A stretch of DNA of 64,000 nucleotides. It comes from Deltaproteobacteria bacterium (GTDB lineage Bacteria > Myxococcota > Myxococcia > Myxococcales > 40CM-4-68-19). Shown piece after piece: positions 26,821-35,715 of the stretch. Location of the stretch: positions 1 to 64,000 of the forward strand of contig JANYKT010000141.1 of the NCBI GenBank assembly GCA_025358085.1, given 5' to 3'. The notes under the pieces are model-generated. The model saw only the letters and a program-made list of their open reading frames with translations. It was not told the origin of the DNA and ran no database searches. The position numbers and the translations under genes are program-made. How positions within the stretch are numbered: the stretch's first letter is position 1; the number at the start of each line of letters is the position of its first letter.

Positions 26821-27888
26821 ATGCGCGTTGCGCTTCTATCGACTCCTTTCCTCGCTACGCCCCCGCGTGGCTACGGCGGCACCGAGCTGGTGGTTGCCGA
26901 ACTGGCCCGAGCACTGGCCCTGCGCGGTGTAGAAGTCGTCGTCTACGCGACCGGCGACTCAGTGCTCGAGACCCCCGAAGGCGCGAGCGGGTCCATCGAA
27001 GTGCGGTCCCGCTTCACCGAACCGCAGTGGCCGCCCGCGCCCGGCGTCGACCGCATCCATTCCTCCTGGTGCCTGCGCGACGCCGCACGCGACCCGCGCG
27101 GCTTTGACGTGGTCCACCTGCACACGACGGGCGCATTGGAGATGGCGCGGCTCTGCCCTTATCCGATGCTTTACACGATTCATCACCCGGCGACCCCGTC
27201 GCTGACCGCTCTCTTCCGCCAGGCGCCGCAGATCATGCTCGTGGCCATCAGCCGGAGGCAGGCGGAGCTGGAGCCGGCGCTGGTCTCGACGGTGGTGCAC
27301 CACGGCCTTGATCCGGCCCGGTTTCCGGCCCTCCCCGACCAGGGATATCTGCTCTTCCTGGGTCGCTATTCACGCGTGAAGGGCTGCGTGGAAGCTATCC
27401 AGACCGCGGTGCGCGCGCGCCTGCCGCTGGTCATGGCCGGCGAACCGCACGAGAACGACTATTACCAGCGGGAAGTTGCGCCGCTCATCCGCAAGCACGG
27501 CGTAATCGAGGTCGGCCCGGTCGATGGCAAATCCAAGCAGGCGCTGCTTGCGCGGGCGCGGGCACTGCTCTTTCCCATTCAATGGGAAGAGCCCTTTGGA
27601 CTGGTGATGATTGAGGCAATGCTCTCGGGCGTGCCGGTCATCGCGACGGATCGCGGCAGCGTGGGTGAAGTCGTCGAGGACGGCAAGACGGGCGTAGTCT
27701 GCGCGGGCCAGACAGAGATGGTGGCCGCTGCACGCATCTCGGCAACGTTGTTCGATCGGGCGAAGATCCGCGCCCGCGCCCGCGAGCGCTGGCCGGCCGC
27801 GAGAATGGCGGCCGACTATCTGCGGCTCTATGAACAGCTGATGGCATCGCGTCTGGTGGACGAGGAAAGCGCCGCGGCGGAGGCTTGA
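26821..27888 (+). CDS. GT4 family glycosyltransferase
   Basis: The product is 355 aa. It shows a GT-B fold with the N-terminal PRGYGGTELVVAELARAL motif and the C-terminal donor-binding region PIQWEEPFGLVMIEAMLSG, which contains the E-x7-E motif of retaining GT4 enzymes, then GEVVEDGKTGVV. Donor and acceptor cannot be read from sequence; glycogen- or trehalose-related glucosyl transfer is suggested only by neighbours. ATG 26821 follows GGAGAA; an in-frame TTG at 26806 is less likely. The last codons lie within a 20-bp tandem repeat that links it to the debranching enzyme gene. Confidence 0.88.
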   Translation: MRVALLSTPFLATPPRGYGGTELVVAELARALALRGVEVVVYATGDSVLETPEGASGSIEVRSRFTEPQWPPAPGVDRIHSSWCLRDAARDPRGFDVVHLHTTGALEMARLCPYPMLYTIHHPATPSLTALFRQAPQIMLVAISRRQAELEPALVSTVVHHGLDPARFPALPDQGYLLFLGRYSRVKGCVEAIQTAVRARLPLVMAGEPHENDYYQREVAPLIRKHGVIEVGPVDGKSKQALLARARALLFPIQWEEPFGLVMIEAMLSGVPVIATDRGSVGEVVEDGKTGVVCAGQTEMVAAARISATLFDRAKIRARARERWPAARMAADYLRLYEQLMASRLVDEESAAAEA

Positions 27889-27940
27889 TGACGGCGGCGG
27901 AGGCTTGATGACAGCGGCGGAGGCTTGATGACAGCGGCGG
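27881..27940 (+). repeat. Three 20-bp tandem repeats of a translation-initiation region
   Basis: Units start at 27881, 27901 and 27921 and read AGGCTTGATGACRGCGGCGG. Unit 1 contains the stop of the GT4 gene. Each unit supplies GGCGGAGG, then TGATG, a stop-start overlap. The first two ATGs (27888, 27908) open six-codon mini-frames ending at the next unit; the third (27928) is in frame with the debranching enzyme. The unit is not a multiple of three. Confidence 0.9.
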
Positions 27941-30291
27941 AGGGTCGAATGGCAACCGAGCGGGGAGGCGAGCGCGCGCTCACCAGCGTCGGCGCCGAAG
28001 AGTTGCTTGGATATACCGACCTGGGTTCGCTCCCGGAATCAACGGGCACCGACAAGCTGGTGCTGAAGAAAGGGAACCTCTTTGCGGTCACCGGGCGCCT
28101 TGGCGATATCCACCCTCCCGGCGCGCGCGATATGGGCGCGTATTTCGAGGACACGCGCTTCTTGAGCCTGCTGCGGCTTCATATTGCCGGCGGGCCCCCG
28201 GTGGTGCTCTCGACGCAATCGTCGTCGGAGTACGCCTCGCAGATCGATATGACCGTGACCTCGATGCACTTCGGCGGCGTCTTCGCCGATCCGGTCAATT
28301 TCCTTCATCTGCGGCGCGAGCAATTGATGGACGACCTGTTCGTCGAGCGGCTGACGCTGACGAACTACCTGACTCGCGATATCGATTACTGGCTCGAATA
28401 TGAGTTCGCCGCGGACTTCGCCGACCAGTTCGAGGTCCGCGGCGCGAAGCGTCGCGAGCGCGGGACCTATTTCCGGCCACGGGTCCTGAAAGATCGGGTG
28501 GTCTGTTGTTACCAGGGCCGCGACGGCGTTCTCTATCGCTCGGAGGTCCGCTTTCCCACGCGCACCCCGCAGGAGCTCTCGGAGTCGAAGGCGCGCTTTG
28601 CCTTTCACCTCGGCCCCAACGAGACCATCACGCTGGAGCTGCAAGTGGTGCCGTCGCTGCACGCGGTGCGCTCCGGCACCTCGGTCCGCGAGGCCGCCGA
28701 CGCCGCCCGCAGCGAGGGCTACCAGCCGCCACCGCTGCTGTCGGAGGAGCCAGAGTCGGGCTGGACTTATCCGGGTAGCCATCCCTCTTCGCATCCGTCG
28801 CCGCCGCGCCGCTTTGATGAGCGCGTCTCCTCGGCACGGGCCGACTACCGGCAATGGGCTGAATCGTCGGCGCTGGTCGAGAGCAGCGAGGAGGCGTTCA
28901 ATTCCGCGCTGGCCCAGGCAGTGGCCGATTTCAAAGCGCTGAATATCTATTGGGACGGCCGCAAGGTCATTTCGGCGGGTATTCCCTGGTATGCGTCGCC
29001 ATTCGGCCGCGATGCCTTGATCACTGGCTTTCAATCCCTGCTGGTCAATCCCGATATCGCGCGCGACGCGCTCTTTTTCCTCGCCGCGCACCAGGGCAAG
29101 CGGGTCGACGACTTCCGCGAGGAGGAGCCGGGAAAGATCCTCCACGAGATCCGCCGGGGCGAATTGGCCCGCACCGGAGAGGTGCCACATACCCCTTACT
29201 ATGGCAGCGTCGACAGCACCCCACTGTGGCTGATTCTTTATACCGAATACCTGCAATGGACCGACGACCGCGCCACCCTGGAGCAGCTGCTGCCCGCGGC
29301 CGAGGCGGCGCTGCGCTGGATTGAAGAGTACGGCGACAAGGACGGCGACGGCTTCGTCGAATACGAAAGGAAGACCGAGCGCGGGCTCATCAACCAGGGT
29401 TGGAAGGATTCCTACGACGGAGTCCCGCACCTGGACGGCCGCCCCGCGAAAGCGCCGGTGGCGTTGGTGGAGGTGCAAGGCTACTGCATCGACGCGCGAC
29501 GGCGGATGGCACGGCTGTATCGACAGCTGGGTCGCCGCGACGACGCCGCGCGCTGCACCGCTGCCGCCAAGGAACTCACCCGGAGAATGGACGACGCGTT
29601 CTGGATGGAGGGCTCCGGCTGTTACGCGCTCGCGCTCGACGGCGACAAGCGGCAAGTCGGCAGCGTGGCCTCCAATGCGGGTCACCTGCTCTTCTCACGA
29701 GTGATCTCCGAGCAGCGCGCGCGCCGCGTGGCGCGGACCTTGTTGTCCCCCGCCAGTTATTCGGGCTTTGGTATCCGCACGCTCGCGCGGGGCCAGCGGG
29801 CTTATAACCCGCTCAGCTATCACAATGGCACCATCTGGCCGCACGACAACTCGCTGATTGCCATGGGCCTGTCGAACTATGGAATGCAAAAGCAGGCCGC
29901 TCAGCTTCTGACCGGCGCTTATGACGCCGCCCGCCAGTTCCGTCACTACCGATTGCCAGAGCTGTATTGCGGGATGGAGGGCGCCATGGTGGTCAGCTAT
30001 CCGGTCTCCTGCTCGCCGCAGGCCTGGGCGTCGGGCGCGTTCTTCCTCATGCTGCGCGCTTGTCTGGGCCTTTATCCGGACGCGCCGCGCCGGTCTCTGA
30101 AGATCGTCAATCCGCAGCTGCCGCCCTGGATGGAAGAGTTGACCATTTCACGCCTGCGCGTGGGCAACTCTCGCGTCACACTCCAGTTCACCCGGCATGG
30201 CGATGGCTGCTTCGCGGCCATTACCGAGACCGAGGGTGAGCCTTTGTCCTGTCGCATCGAGGTCGGCGCCCAGGCGGCTGACGAGCCTTGA
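27928..30291 (+). CDS. Glycogen debranching-type glucosidase (amylo-alpha-1,6-glucosidase family)
   Basis: The product is 787 aa. Residues ~35-270 match the N-terminal GDE-bis domain (LKKGNLFAVTGRLGDIHPPG, GAYFEDTRFLS). Residues ~330-750 are the (alpha/alpha)6 glycogen debranching domain (AGIPWYASPFGRDALITGFQ, QGWKDSYDG, YNPLSYHNGTIWPHDNSLIA). FGRDALI and WKDS are where the acidic catalytic residues of this family lie. The predicted role is removal of alpha-1,6 branches or hydrolysis of alpha-glucans, complementary to the GH57 enzyme upstream. Both ATG 27928 and ATG 27949 have a GGAGG; 27949 has slightly better spacing, while 27928 keeps the TGATG coupling style of the repeat. Confidence 0.9.
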   Translation: MTAAEGRMATERGGERALTSVGAEELLGYTDLGSLPESTGTDKLVLKKGNLFAVTGRLGDIHPPGARDMGAYFEDTRFLSLLRLHIAGGPPVVLSTQSSSEYASQIDMTVTSMHFGGVFADPVNFLHLRREQLMDDLFVERLTLTNYLTRDIDYWLEYEFAADFADQFEVRGAKRRERGTYFRPRVLKDRVVCCYQGRDGVLYRSEVRFPTRTPQELSESKARFAFHLGPNETITLELQVVPSLHAVRSGTSVREAADAARSEGYQPPPLLSEEPESGWTYPGSHPSSHPSPPRRFDERVSSARADYRQWAESSALVESSEEAFNSALAQAVADFKALNIYWDGRKVISAGIPWYASPFGRDALITGFQSLLVNPDIARDALFFLAAHQGKRVDDFREEEPGKILHEIRRGELARTGEVPHTPYYGSVDSTPLWLILYTEYLQWTDDRATLEQLLPAAEAALRWIEEYGDKDGDGFVEYERKTERGLINQGWKDSYDGVPHLDGRPAKAPVALVEVQGYCIDARRRMARLYRQLGRRDDAARCTAAAKELTRRMDDAFWMEGSGCYALALDGDKRQVGSVASNAGHLLFSRVISEQRARRVARTLLSPASYSGFGIRTLARGQRAYNPLSYHNGTIWPHDNSLIAMGLSNYGMQKQAAQLLTGAYDAARQFRHYRLPELYCGMEGAMVVSYPVSCSPQAWASGAFFLMLRACLGLYPDAPRRSLKIVNPQLPPWMEELTISRLRVGNSRVTLQFTRHGDGCFAAITETEGEPLSCRIEVGAQAADEP

Positions 30292-30323
30292 AGTGCCTTT
30301 TGTCCGGACAGGTAAATCCTGAC

Positions 30324-30539
30324 TCAAGCCGCCCGCGCGGGCGCCGGGAGGGCCGGGGTTGTCATCCGGCCCGGCACCTTGCGCTTGAACGCGACACCGT
30401 GGGCGCGCGCGATCTCCAACACCTCGCGGCCGCGCTGGGTCTTGGCTGCGCGCTTTAGAATCCAGCCGCCGAAGAGGGCAATGAAGCCACCCGGGATGAT
30501 GATCGCTGCGAGGAGGAGGGCGAGGGTTTTGGGGTTCAC
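30324..30539 (-). CDS. Small membrane protein, hypothetical
   Basis: The product is about 71 aa, starting at GTG 30539 or TTG 30548. One strong transmembrane helix (LALLLAAIIIPGGFIALFGG) near the N-terminus is followed by a basic tail (KRAAKTQRGREVLEIARAHG). I do not recognise a family. It sits between two plus-strand genes, convergent with the debranching enzyme gene and divergent from the MoxR gene. The hydrophobic/basic pattern supports a real small inner-membrane protein, but the start signal is poor. Confidence 0.5.
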   Translation of the reverse strand: MNPKTLALLLAAIIIPGGFIALFGGWILKRAAKTQRGREVLEIARAHGVAFKRKVPGRMTTPALPAPARAA

Positions 30540-30604
30540 GCGCCTCAAGTCTGCAATTCGGGGACCACTGCGTATTCATGTACTGCCGTGCTAAGGAGCG
30601 CCGC

Positions 30605-31543
30605 ATGAGCGAGCTTTTTCAAAGCGTGCAGGACGCCGAGGCGAGGCTGCGGGCAGTCGGGTATCTGCCTTCGACGGAGATCGCCACCAGCGCTTTCCTC
30701 GCCGATCGCCTTGAAAAGCCCATTCTGGTCGAGGGGCCGGCCGGCGTGGGCAAGACAGAGCTTGGGCGAGCGCTGGCCCAGGCCACCGGCCGTACACTGC
30801 TGCGGCTGCAATGTTACGAGGGTCTCGATGAGGCAAAAGCTCTCTACGAGTGGGAATACGCCAAGCAGCTTTTATATACGCAACTCCTCAAGGACAAAAT
30901 CGCCGAAACCATCGCCGGGGCAGGCACGCTTAAAGAGGCGGCCGAGCGCATTGCCGGCTCGGAGGACCTCTTCTTCAGCGAGCGCTTTCTGCTGCCACGC
31001 CCTATCCTCGCCGCCATTCGCAGCCCCAAACCAGCGCTGCTGCTCATTGACGAGATTGATAAGGCAGATCCCGAGTTCGAGGCGTTTCTGCTCGAGGTAT
31101 TGTCGGACAATGCGGTCACGGTGCCGGAGATCGGGACCATCCAGGCCATCCATACGCCGCGGGTGGTGCTCACGAGCAATGCCGCGCGCGAGTTGTCTGA
31201 CGCGCTGAAGCGGCGCTGCCTGCATCTTTATATCGATTTCCCCACGCCCCAGCGCGAGCTCGAGATCGTCCGCTCGCGGGTGCCGGGAGTGCAGGAGGCG
31301 CTGGCGCGCAAAGTGGTGGCGGCGATTCAGGCGATCAGAAAGCTGGACTTGAAGAAGCTGCCCTCCATCAGCGAAACGCTCGATTGGGTGCGAGCGCTGG
31401 CGCTGCTCAATGCTTCGACGCTCGACGGGCAGATTGTTGCCGATACGCTTTCGACGGTGCTGAAGTACGAGGCTGATATCGCTAAAGCAAAAGAGCATTT
31501 AAATTACATCGCCTCTGCGGAGTTGCCAGAGGCGGTCCGCTAA
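30605..31543 (+). CDS. MoxR-type AAA+ ATPase
   Basis: The product is 312 aa. Walker A is GPAGVGKTEL near residue 43; Walker B is LLLIDEIDKAD near residue 150; sensor 1 is VVLTSNAARELS; the arginine-containing segment is LKRRCLHLYIDFPTP. This is the layout of MoxR AAA+ ATPases, chaperone-like proteins that commonly work with a VWA-domain partner to activate metalloenzymes or other complexes. No VWA gene follows here; the next gene is on the opposite strand. AAGGAG lies 6 nt before ATG 30605. Codons such as TTA, TAT and ATT are more common in it than in the genes to its right. Confidence 0.9.
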   Translation: MSELFQSVQDAEARLRAVGYLPSTEIATSAFLADRLEKPILVEGPAGVGKTELGRALAQATGRTLLRLQCYEGLDEAKALYEWEYAKQLLYTQLLKDKIAETIAGAGTLKEAAERIAGSEDLFFSERFLLPRPILAAIRSPKPALLLIDEIDKADPEFEAFLLEVLSDNAVTVPEIGTIQAIHTPRVVLTSNAARELSDALKRRCLHLYIDFPTPQRELEIVRSRVPGVQEALARKVVAAIQAIRKLDLKKLPSISETLDWVRALALLNASTLDGQIVADTLSTVLKYEADIAKAKEHLNYIASAELPEAVR

Positions 31544-31549
31544 ATAGAC

Positions 31550-32119
31550 CTAGCGGTGCTTCCCGCTGCGCGCTTCGACGCGGGCCTGCGACCTCACCTG
31601 CACGTCCGCCCAGCCGGGGTAGCCGATGCGGACCGAGTCGGCCGACATATCCCCCAGTTCGACGCCGGACTTCTTGTCGCCGACCAGGAACCCGCCATGC
31701 GACCTGAAGAGGATATAGACGGCGGGGTCGTCGGTTGACATGCCTTGTTCCTGCTGATGGAAAATGTCTTCGGAGACCGATACCAGAACCACCCCCGGCG
31801 CGATTTCCTTCGCCTCCCCGAAGCGGAAAGTCTTGACCTGGTCATCCTTGTTGGCCCAGGGAGCCAGGCTGTGCCTCTCGGTGCCGGTGCGCTTCTTGAG
31901 CGCGGCGATCGTCGATAACGCCTTTGCATGGGTCAAGCGTCTGGTGCCGTCCCAGTCCTTGCGCACTTCGCGCGAGAGATATTGCTGAAGCGTCGCCTTG
32001 GCGAGAAAGACATCGGGCGATTCTTCGTTGAGCATGGACTGGACGCCCGCGTCGTCCCTTTCGATGGTCGACTCCACCGCGGTCAGGCCTGCCAGAACAA
32101 GCATCGTCGCGATCAACAT
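31550..32119 (-). CDS. Hypothetical exported or membrane-anchored protein
   Basis: The product is 189 aa from ATG 32119, which has AGGGGAG about 8 nt upstream. The N-terminus (MLIATMLVLAGLTAVES) is a short signal or anchor. The rest is soluble, with a helical stretch (LAKATLQQYLSREVRKDWD) and beta-rich segments (GVVLVSVSEDIF, DPAVYILFRSHGGFLVGDKK). I do not recognise a family. It is convergent with the MoxR gene, with 6 nt between the two stops. Confidence 0.7.
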   Translation of the reverse strand: MLIATMLVLAGLTAVESTIERDDAGVQSMLNEESPDVFLAKATLQQYLSREVRKDWDGTRRLTHAKALSTIAALKKRTGTERHSLAPWANKDDQVKTFRFGEAKEIAPGVVLVSVSEDIFHQQEQGMSTDDPAVYILFRSHGGFLVGDKKSGVELGDMSADSVRIGYPGWADVQVRSQARVEARSGKHR

Positions 32120-32272
32120 GAGCAAGCTCCCCTCACACCGGTTTTGGTGGCGCTTTCTGCCACCCGACGGGAGCATGAGCATCCGACGTGCCAGCGGCAG
32201 CTGAGAGAGCGAGCGCCCGGTCCGACAACCGACAACAGTTGAACCTGGGAAAACCAGTTCCTCGAAAGGGAA

Positions 32273-33772
32273 CTAACTTGCCGCGCGGGTCAGCGGCGTG
32301 GCCAACATCACGCGATCGCGGCCGGCCTTTTTGGCTTCGTAGAGGGCCGCGTCCGCCTTCTCGATCAGCCCGCCGAGGTCGGTCGCGTCGGTTCCATAGG
32401 TGGCGATGCCGATCGAGATGGTGCACGAGAGCGGCTCGCCCGTGGGCGTCGCGGCCACCGGAGAAGTCGCCACCGCGCGCCGCAGTTTCTCGGCCACCTC
32501 GGCTGCCTCGGCGCGGGCGATGCGCGGCAGGACCAGGCAGAACTCCTCGCCGCCGTAGCGCGCGACCAGGTCCACCTTGCGAACGTTCCGCTTGAGCAGG
32601 AGCGCCACGCCGCGCAGCACGCCGTCGCCGGCTGTATGGCCGTGCCGATCGTTGATGGTTTTGAACAGGTCGAGATCGATCATCAAGATGGACAATTCGT
32701 CGCCGAAGCGCAGCGAGCGCGACAGTTCCTGCTCCAGCCGGAGGAACAGCTGCCGCCGGTTCGCAACGCCGGTGAGCGCGTCGGTGTACGAGAGCTCCAG
32801 CGTCTGGGTGTAGAGCCGCGCATTGGCGATGGAGAGCGCGGCCTGCGCCGCCAGCGCCTCAGTGAGACGGATCTCCTGCGGCGTGAAGGCGTCCACCCGC
32901 ACGCGGCTCAGGTTCATCACGCCCAACATCCTGCCTTTCGCGCGCAGCGGAACCGCCAGGAATGACCCGGCCTGCCGACGCGCGCTCTTGTAATGCAGGA
33001 AGCGCGCGTCCTGCTCGACGTCGGGCACGTAGATGGTCTTGCCCTGGGCGGCGACCTCGCCGGTGATGCCTTCGCCGAGGTGGAAGCGCATCCCGCGCGC
33101 GCCAGCCGGTGCCTTGCCAGCGACCGCCTCGACTACCAGCTGGTGGGTGCCCTCATCGACGAGCAGCACGCTGAAATCGTCGGTCGCCATCCGGGCGCAG
33201 ATCTGTCGGCCCAGCGTCTCGAGCTGTTCGGGGAGATCGAGGCTGCCCGAAAGTGCCTTCGCCACCTCGAGCAGCAGCTCCATCTCGCCGATGTGCGCCT
33301 CGAGCTGGCGGTTGAGCGACTTGAGTTCGTCCTGCATGCGGATCTCGTGCTCCATCTGCTCGATGGACTGGCGCGTCTCGATGTGCTCCACCGCCATGTC
33401 GGTGACCCGCGCGAGCATGGTGTTGAAGCTGCGTGCGAGTTGGCCGAGCTCGTCTTCGGAGGAGACCTTGGCACGCACCAGGAACTCGCCCAACTCGGCG
33501 CGGCCCATCACCTTCCAGAGCGCCTGGATGGGCTTGATGAGGAACAGCCGCGCCGCGATGACGGTGACGATGCCGGCGAAGGTGAGGGAGAGCAGGGTAC
33601 CGAGCAGCGCGCCGCGCCGGAGCTGGGTGAAGGCGAGCGCCGGGTCCGTCTGCGCGAGGGCCTGGGTGTGCGCGATCAGGACGGCGAGGCCCACGAGCAG
33701 CACCACTGCGGAGGGGATGGCCGACGCCAGGAGGAGCTTCAAGGCGAGCGAGCTGCGGAGGCGCTTGAGCAC
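32273..33772 (-). CDS. Membrane diguanylate cyclase: HAMP-GAF-GGDEF
   Basis: The product is 499 aa. Two N-terminal transmembrane helices (residues ~10-35 and ~57-80) flank a short outer loop. A HAMP-like segment follows (IKPIQALWKVMGRAELGEFL), then a coiled coil. A GAF domain covers ~165-315 (LGEGITGEVAAQGKTIYVPD) and a GGDEF domain ~330-495. The active-site signature is GGEEF with RYGGEEF around residue 407, so it should make cyclic di-GMP. RKVD five residues upstream matches the RxxD inhibitory site for product feedback. GTG 33772 is chosen because GAAGG precedes it and the upstream extension is Pro/Arg-rich. It is divergent from the SpoIID-type gene, with 95 nt between starts. Confidence 0.9.
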   Translation of the reverse strand: MLKRLRSSLALKLLLASAIPSAVVLLVGLAVLIAHTQALAQTDPALAFTQLRRGALLGTLLSLTFAGIVTVIAARLFLIKPIQALWKVMGRAELGEFLVRAKVSSEDELGQLARSFNTMLARVTDMAVEHIETRQSIEQMEHEIRMQDELKSLNRQLEAHIGEMELLLEVAKALSGSLDLPEQLETLGRQICARMATDDFSVLLVDEGTHQLVVEAVAGKAPAGARGMRFHLGEGITGEVAAQGKTIYVPDVEQDARFLHYKSARRQAGSFLAVPLRAKGRMLGVMNLSRVRVDAFTPQEIRLTEALAAQAALSIANARLYTQTLELSYTDALTGVANRRQLFLRLEQELSRSLRFGDELSILMIDLDLFKTINDRHGHTAGDGVLRGVALLLKRNVRKVDLVARYGGEEFCLVLPRIARAEAAEVAEKLRRAVATSPVAATPTGEPLSCTISIGIATYGTDATDLGGLIEKADAALYEAKKAGRDRVMLATPLTRAAS

Positions 33773-33867
33773 GGGCCTTCGATTGTACACGGGCGGCGAT
33801 GGCGACGCCGGAAACCGCGCGGTCGGGATTTTGCGCCCGGCCGCAAGCTGCTGCACGGTCGGGTTTC

Positions 33868-34875
33868 ATGTCCCGTTTCGCGCTCGCATTGCTTTTCTTT
33901 GGATCCGCAGCCGGAGCCGGAGCGGCGCGCGGCGAGGAGATCCGCATCGAGCTGCTGCGCGGGGCAAAAACATTGCGCCTGGGGCAGCATCAGGTCGCTG
34001 CTCGTGGCGCGCAGCTGCTGGTGGACGGCCGGGTGTCCGGGGCGCTCTCGGTCGCGGGCGGGCCGCTCGATGGCCGAGCGCTTCCCGGCCGCGTCGATGT
34101 CTTCGTCGACAAGGGCGCGCTGGTCGCGGTCAATACCCTGAACCTCGAGGAGTACGTCGCTGCCGTTGTCGCAAGCGAGGTGCCGGTGAGCTGGCCGGCC
34201 GATGCGCTCGAGGCGCAGGCGGTGGCGGCGCGCACCTTCGCGGTGGCGCAGAAGATCGCGCAGGGCCCCGGCGCGCGCGCGCATCTGCGCAGCACCGTGC
34301 TGGATCAAGTCTACAAAGGCGCGGTGGCAAAAGCGGCGCTGGCGGCGGCGCGCGCGACCGCGGGTGAAGTGCTGACCTTCGGCGCGGCGCCCATCGCTGC
34401 TTACTTCAGCGCCTCCTGCGGCGGCCGCAGCGAGAGCGGGGAAGACGGCTTCAACCTCGCGGCCGGCGCCACTCCGTACCTGCGGTCCGCCGAACCGGAC
34501 GAAGACGAGCGGCCGTGGACGGTGAGCATTCCGCTCAGCAAGCTCGCAGCCTTGCTGCAGGCGCGGCTGCACGTGGAGATCGACTCCGTCTCGGTCGCGG
34601 CGCGCACCCCGAGCGGCCGCGCGCGTACGGTCCGGCTCGGCGCGCGCACGCTCTCGGGCGTCGAGCTTCGCCAGATCATCGGCTACGAGAAGCTGCCGTC
34701 GCTCTTGTTCGACGTCAGCGTGCGCTCGGGCGTCGCGGTCTTCACCGGCCGCGGCAGCGGGCACGGCGTGGGCTTGTGCCAGTGGGGCGCGCGCGAGCGA
34801 GCGCGCCGCGGCGAGCACTACCGGGAGATCCTCGCCCACTACTATCCGGGCGCCGAGATCCGCCGGATGTACTGA
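33868..34875 (+). CDS. SpoIID/LytB-type protein (peptidoglycan lytic transglycosylase-like)
   Basis: The product is 335 aa with a signal peptide at ~1-22 (FALALLFFGSAAGAGAA). It has the SpoIID domain: LNLEEYVAAVVASEVP holds the catalytic Glu region (Glu94/Glu95), AQAVAARTFA follows, then AYFSASCGGRSE and GHGVGLCQWGA with the conserved Cys and His residues near the fold core. SpoIID cleaves glycan strands lacking stem peptides during sporulation in Firmicutes; in Gram-negatives the family is linked to septal peptidoglycan or remains uncharacterised. The last 34 nt overlap the convergent membrane-protein gene. Confidence 0.88.
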   Translation: MSRFALALLFFGSAAGAGAARGEEIRIELLRGAKTLRLGQHQVAARGAQLLVDGRVSGALSVAGGPLDGRALPGRVDVFVDKGALVAVNTLNLEEYVAAVVASEVPVSWPADALEAQAVAARTFAVAQKIAQGPGARAHLRSTVLDQVYKGAVAKAALAAARATAGEVLTFGAAPIAAYFSASCGGRSESGEDGFNLAAGATPYLRSAEPDEDERPWTVSIPLSKLAALLQARLHVEIDSVSVAARTPSGRARTVRLGARTLSGVELRQIIGYEKLPSLLFDVSVRSGVAVFTGRGSGHGVGLCQWGARERARRGEHYREILAHYYPGAEIRRMY

Positions 34876-35702
34876 TCGCGCCACGCCTCTCGCGGCTGTC
34901 CGTCCACCGCGGCGCGGGCCCGCAGGTAGAGCAACACCAGCGTCACCAGCGCGAGCGGCAACAGCAGCATTCTCAGCACCGCGGCTGCGACCAGCTGCCG
35001 CAAGCCCGGGCCGACGATCGCGTGCGCGCCGAGCGACCCCCCGAGCACCACGGCAACATAGAAGACGACGACGGCGAGCAGCGCCGGCCACTCCGCGCGC
35101 ATCAGCACCCAGGAGCGCTCGAGCGCTTTGAGGCCACGCAGGTCCTCCACCATCGCGACCGGCATGGCGAAGGCGAAGCCGATGGCGAGCACCGCGCCGG
35201 GCACGACGCAGAGGCAACTGCCGAGCACCGTCAGCGCAACTGAAAGCACGCCGGTCGAGAGCAAGGGGCGGAACCGCGCGCCCACCGCGCCCCAGGCGTG
35301 CGAAGGTCCGGCCGCGGCGCCGAGTACGACGGGCACCACTGCCGCGAGCGCCAGCAGCGTGGCGAGAAGCAGCATGGCCACGCCCGCCAGCAGCGCCAGC
35401 AGAAGCGGTCCCATTTTCGCAAGCCGCAGATGAAGGCTGTCTTCGAGTGCGGCCTCGAGATGGGGCGCGTCGGGCGCTTTCTTGACGTCAAGCTTGTTGA
35501 GCTTCTCTGGCGTCCTCGACGGCGGCTCGACTTTGTCTCCCACAGGCGGGCCGTCCGCTTGCACCGTCATCGCCGCGAGGCCGAGTACCCAGGAGCCGCC
35601 CACCAGGGCGGTCGTGGGCAGAAGCGCGAGCCCCGCCGTCAACACCAGCGTGACGAAGTGCTTGCGGTAGATGGCAAGTGCCTGGGTGAGGAGCACGGGC
35701 AT
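34842..35702 (-). CDS. Polytopic membrane protein, hypothetical
   Basis: The product is 286 aa with about five or six hydrophobic segments: LVLTAGLALLPTTALVGGSW, LLLALLAGVAMLLLATLLAL, VLSVALTVLGSCLCVVPGAV, LLAVVVFYVAVVLGGSL and MLLLPLALVTLVLLYL. The pattern, with GFAFAMPVAMVEDLRGLKAL and ERSW in the middle, resembles glycerophosphodiester phosphodiesterase-type membrane domains of unknown function. It starts 13 nt after the stop of the GT4 gene on the same strand, so the two are likely co-transcribed. Confidence 0.75.
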   Translation of the reverse strand: MPVLLTQALAIYRKHFVTLVLTAGLALLPTTALVGGSWVLGLAAMTVQADGPPVGDKVEPPSRTPEKLNKLDVKKAPDAPHLEAALEDSLHLRLAKMGPLLLALLAGVAMLLLATLLALAAVVPVVLGAAAGPSHAWGAVGARFRPLLSTGVLSVALTVLGSCLCVVPGAVLAIGFAFAMPVAMVEDLRGLKALERSWVLMRAEWPALLAVVVFYVAVVLGGSLGAHAIVGPGLRQLVAAAVLRMLLLPLALVTLVLLYLRARAAVDGQPREAWRDQYIRRISAPG

Positions 35703-35715
35703 TAAATTGAAAGCC

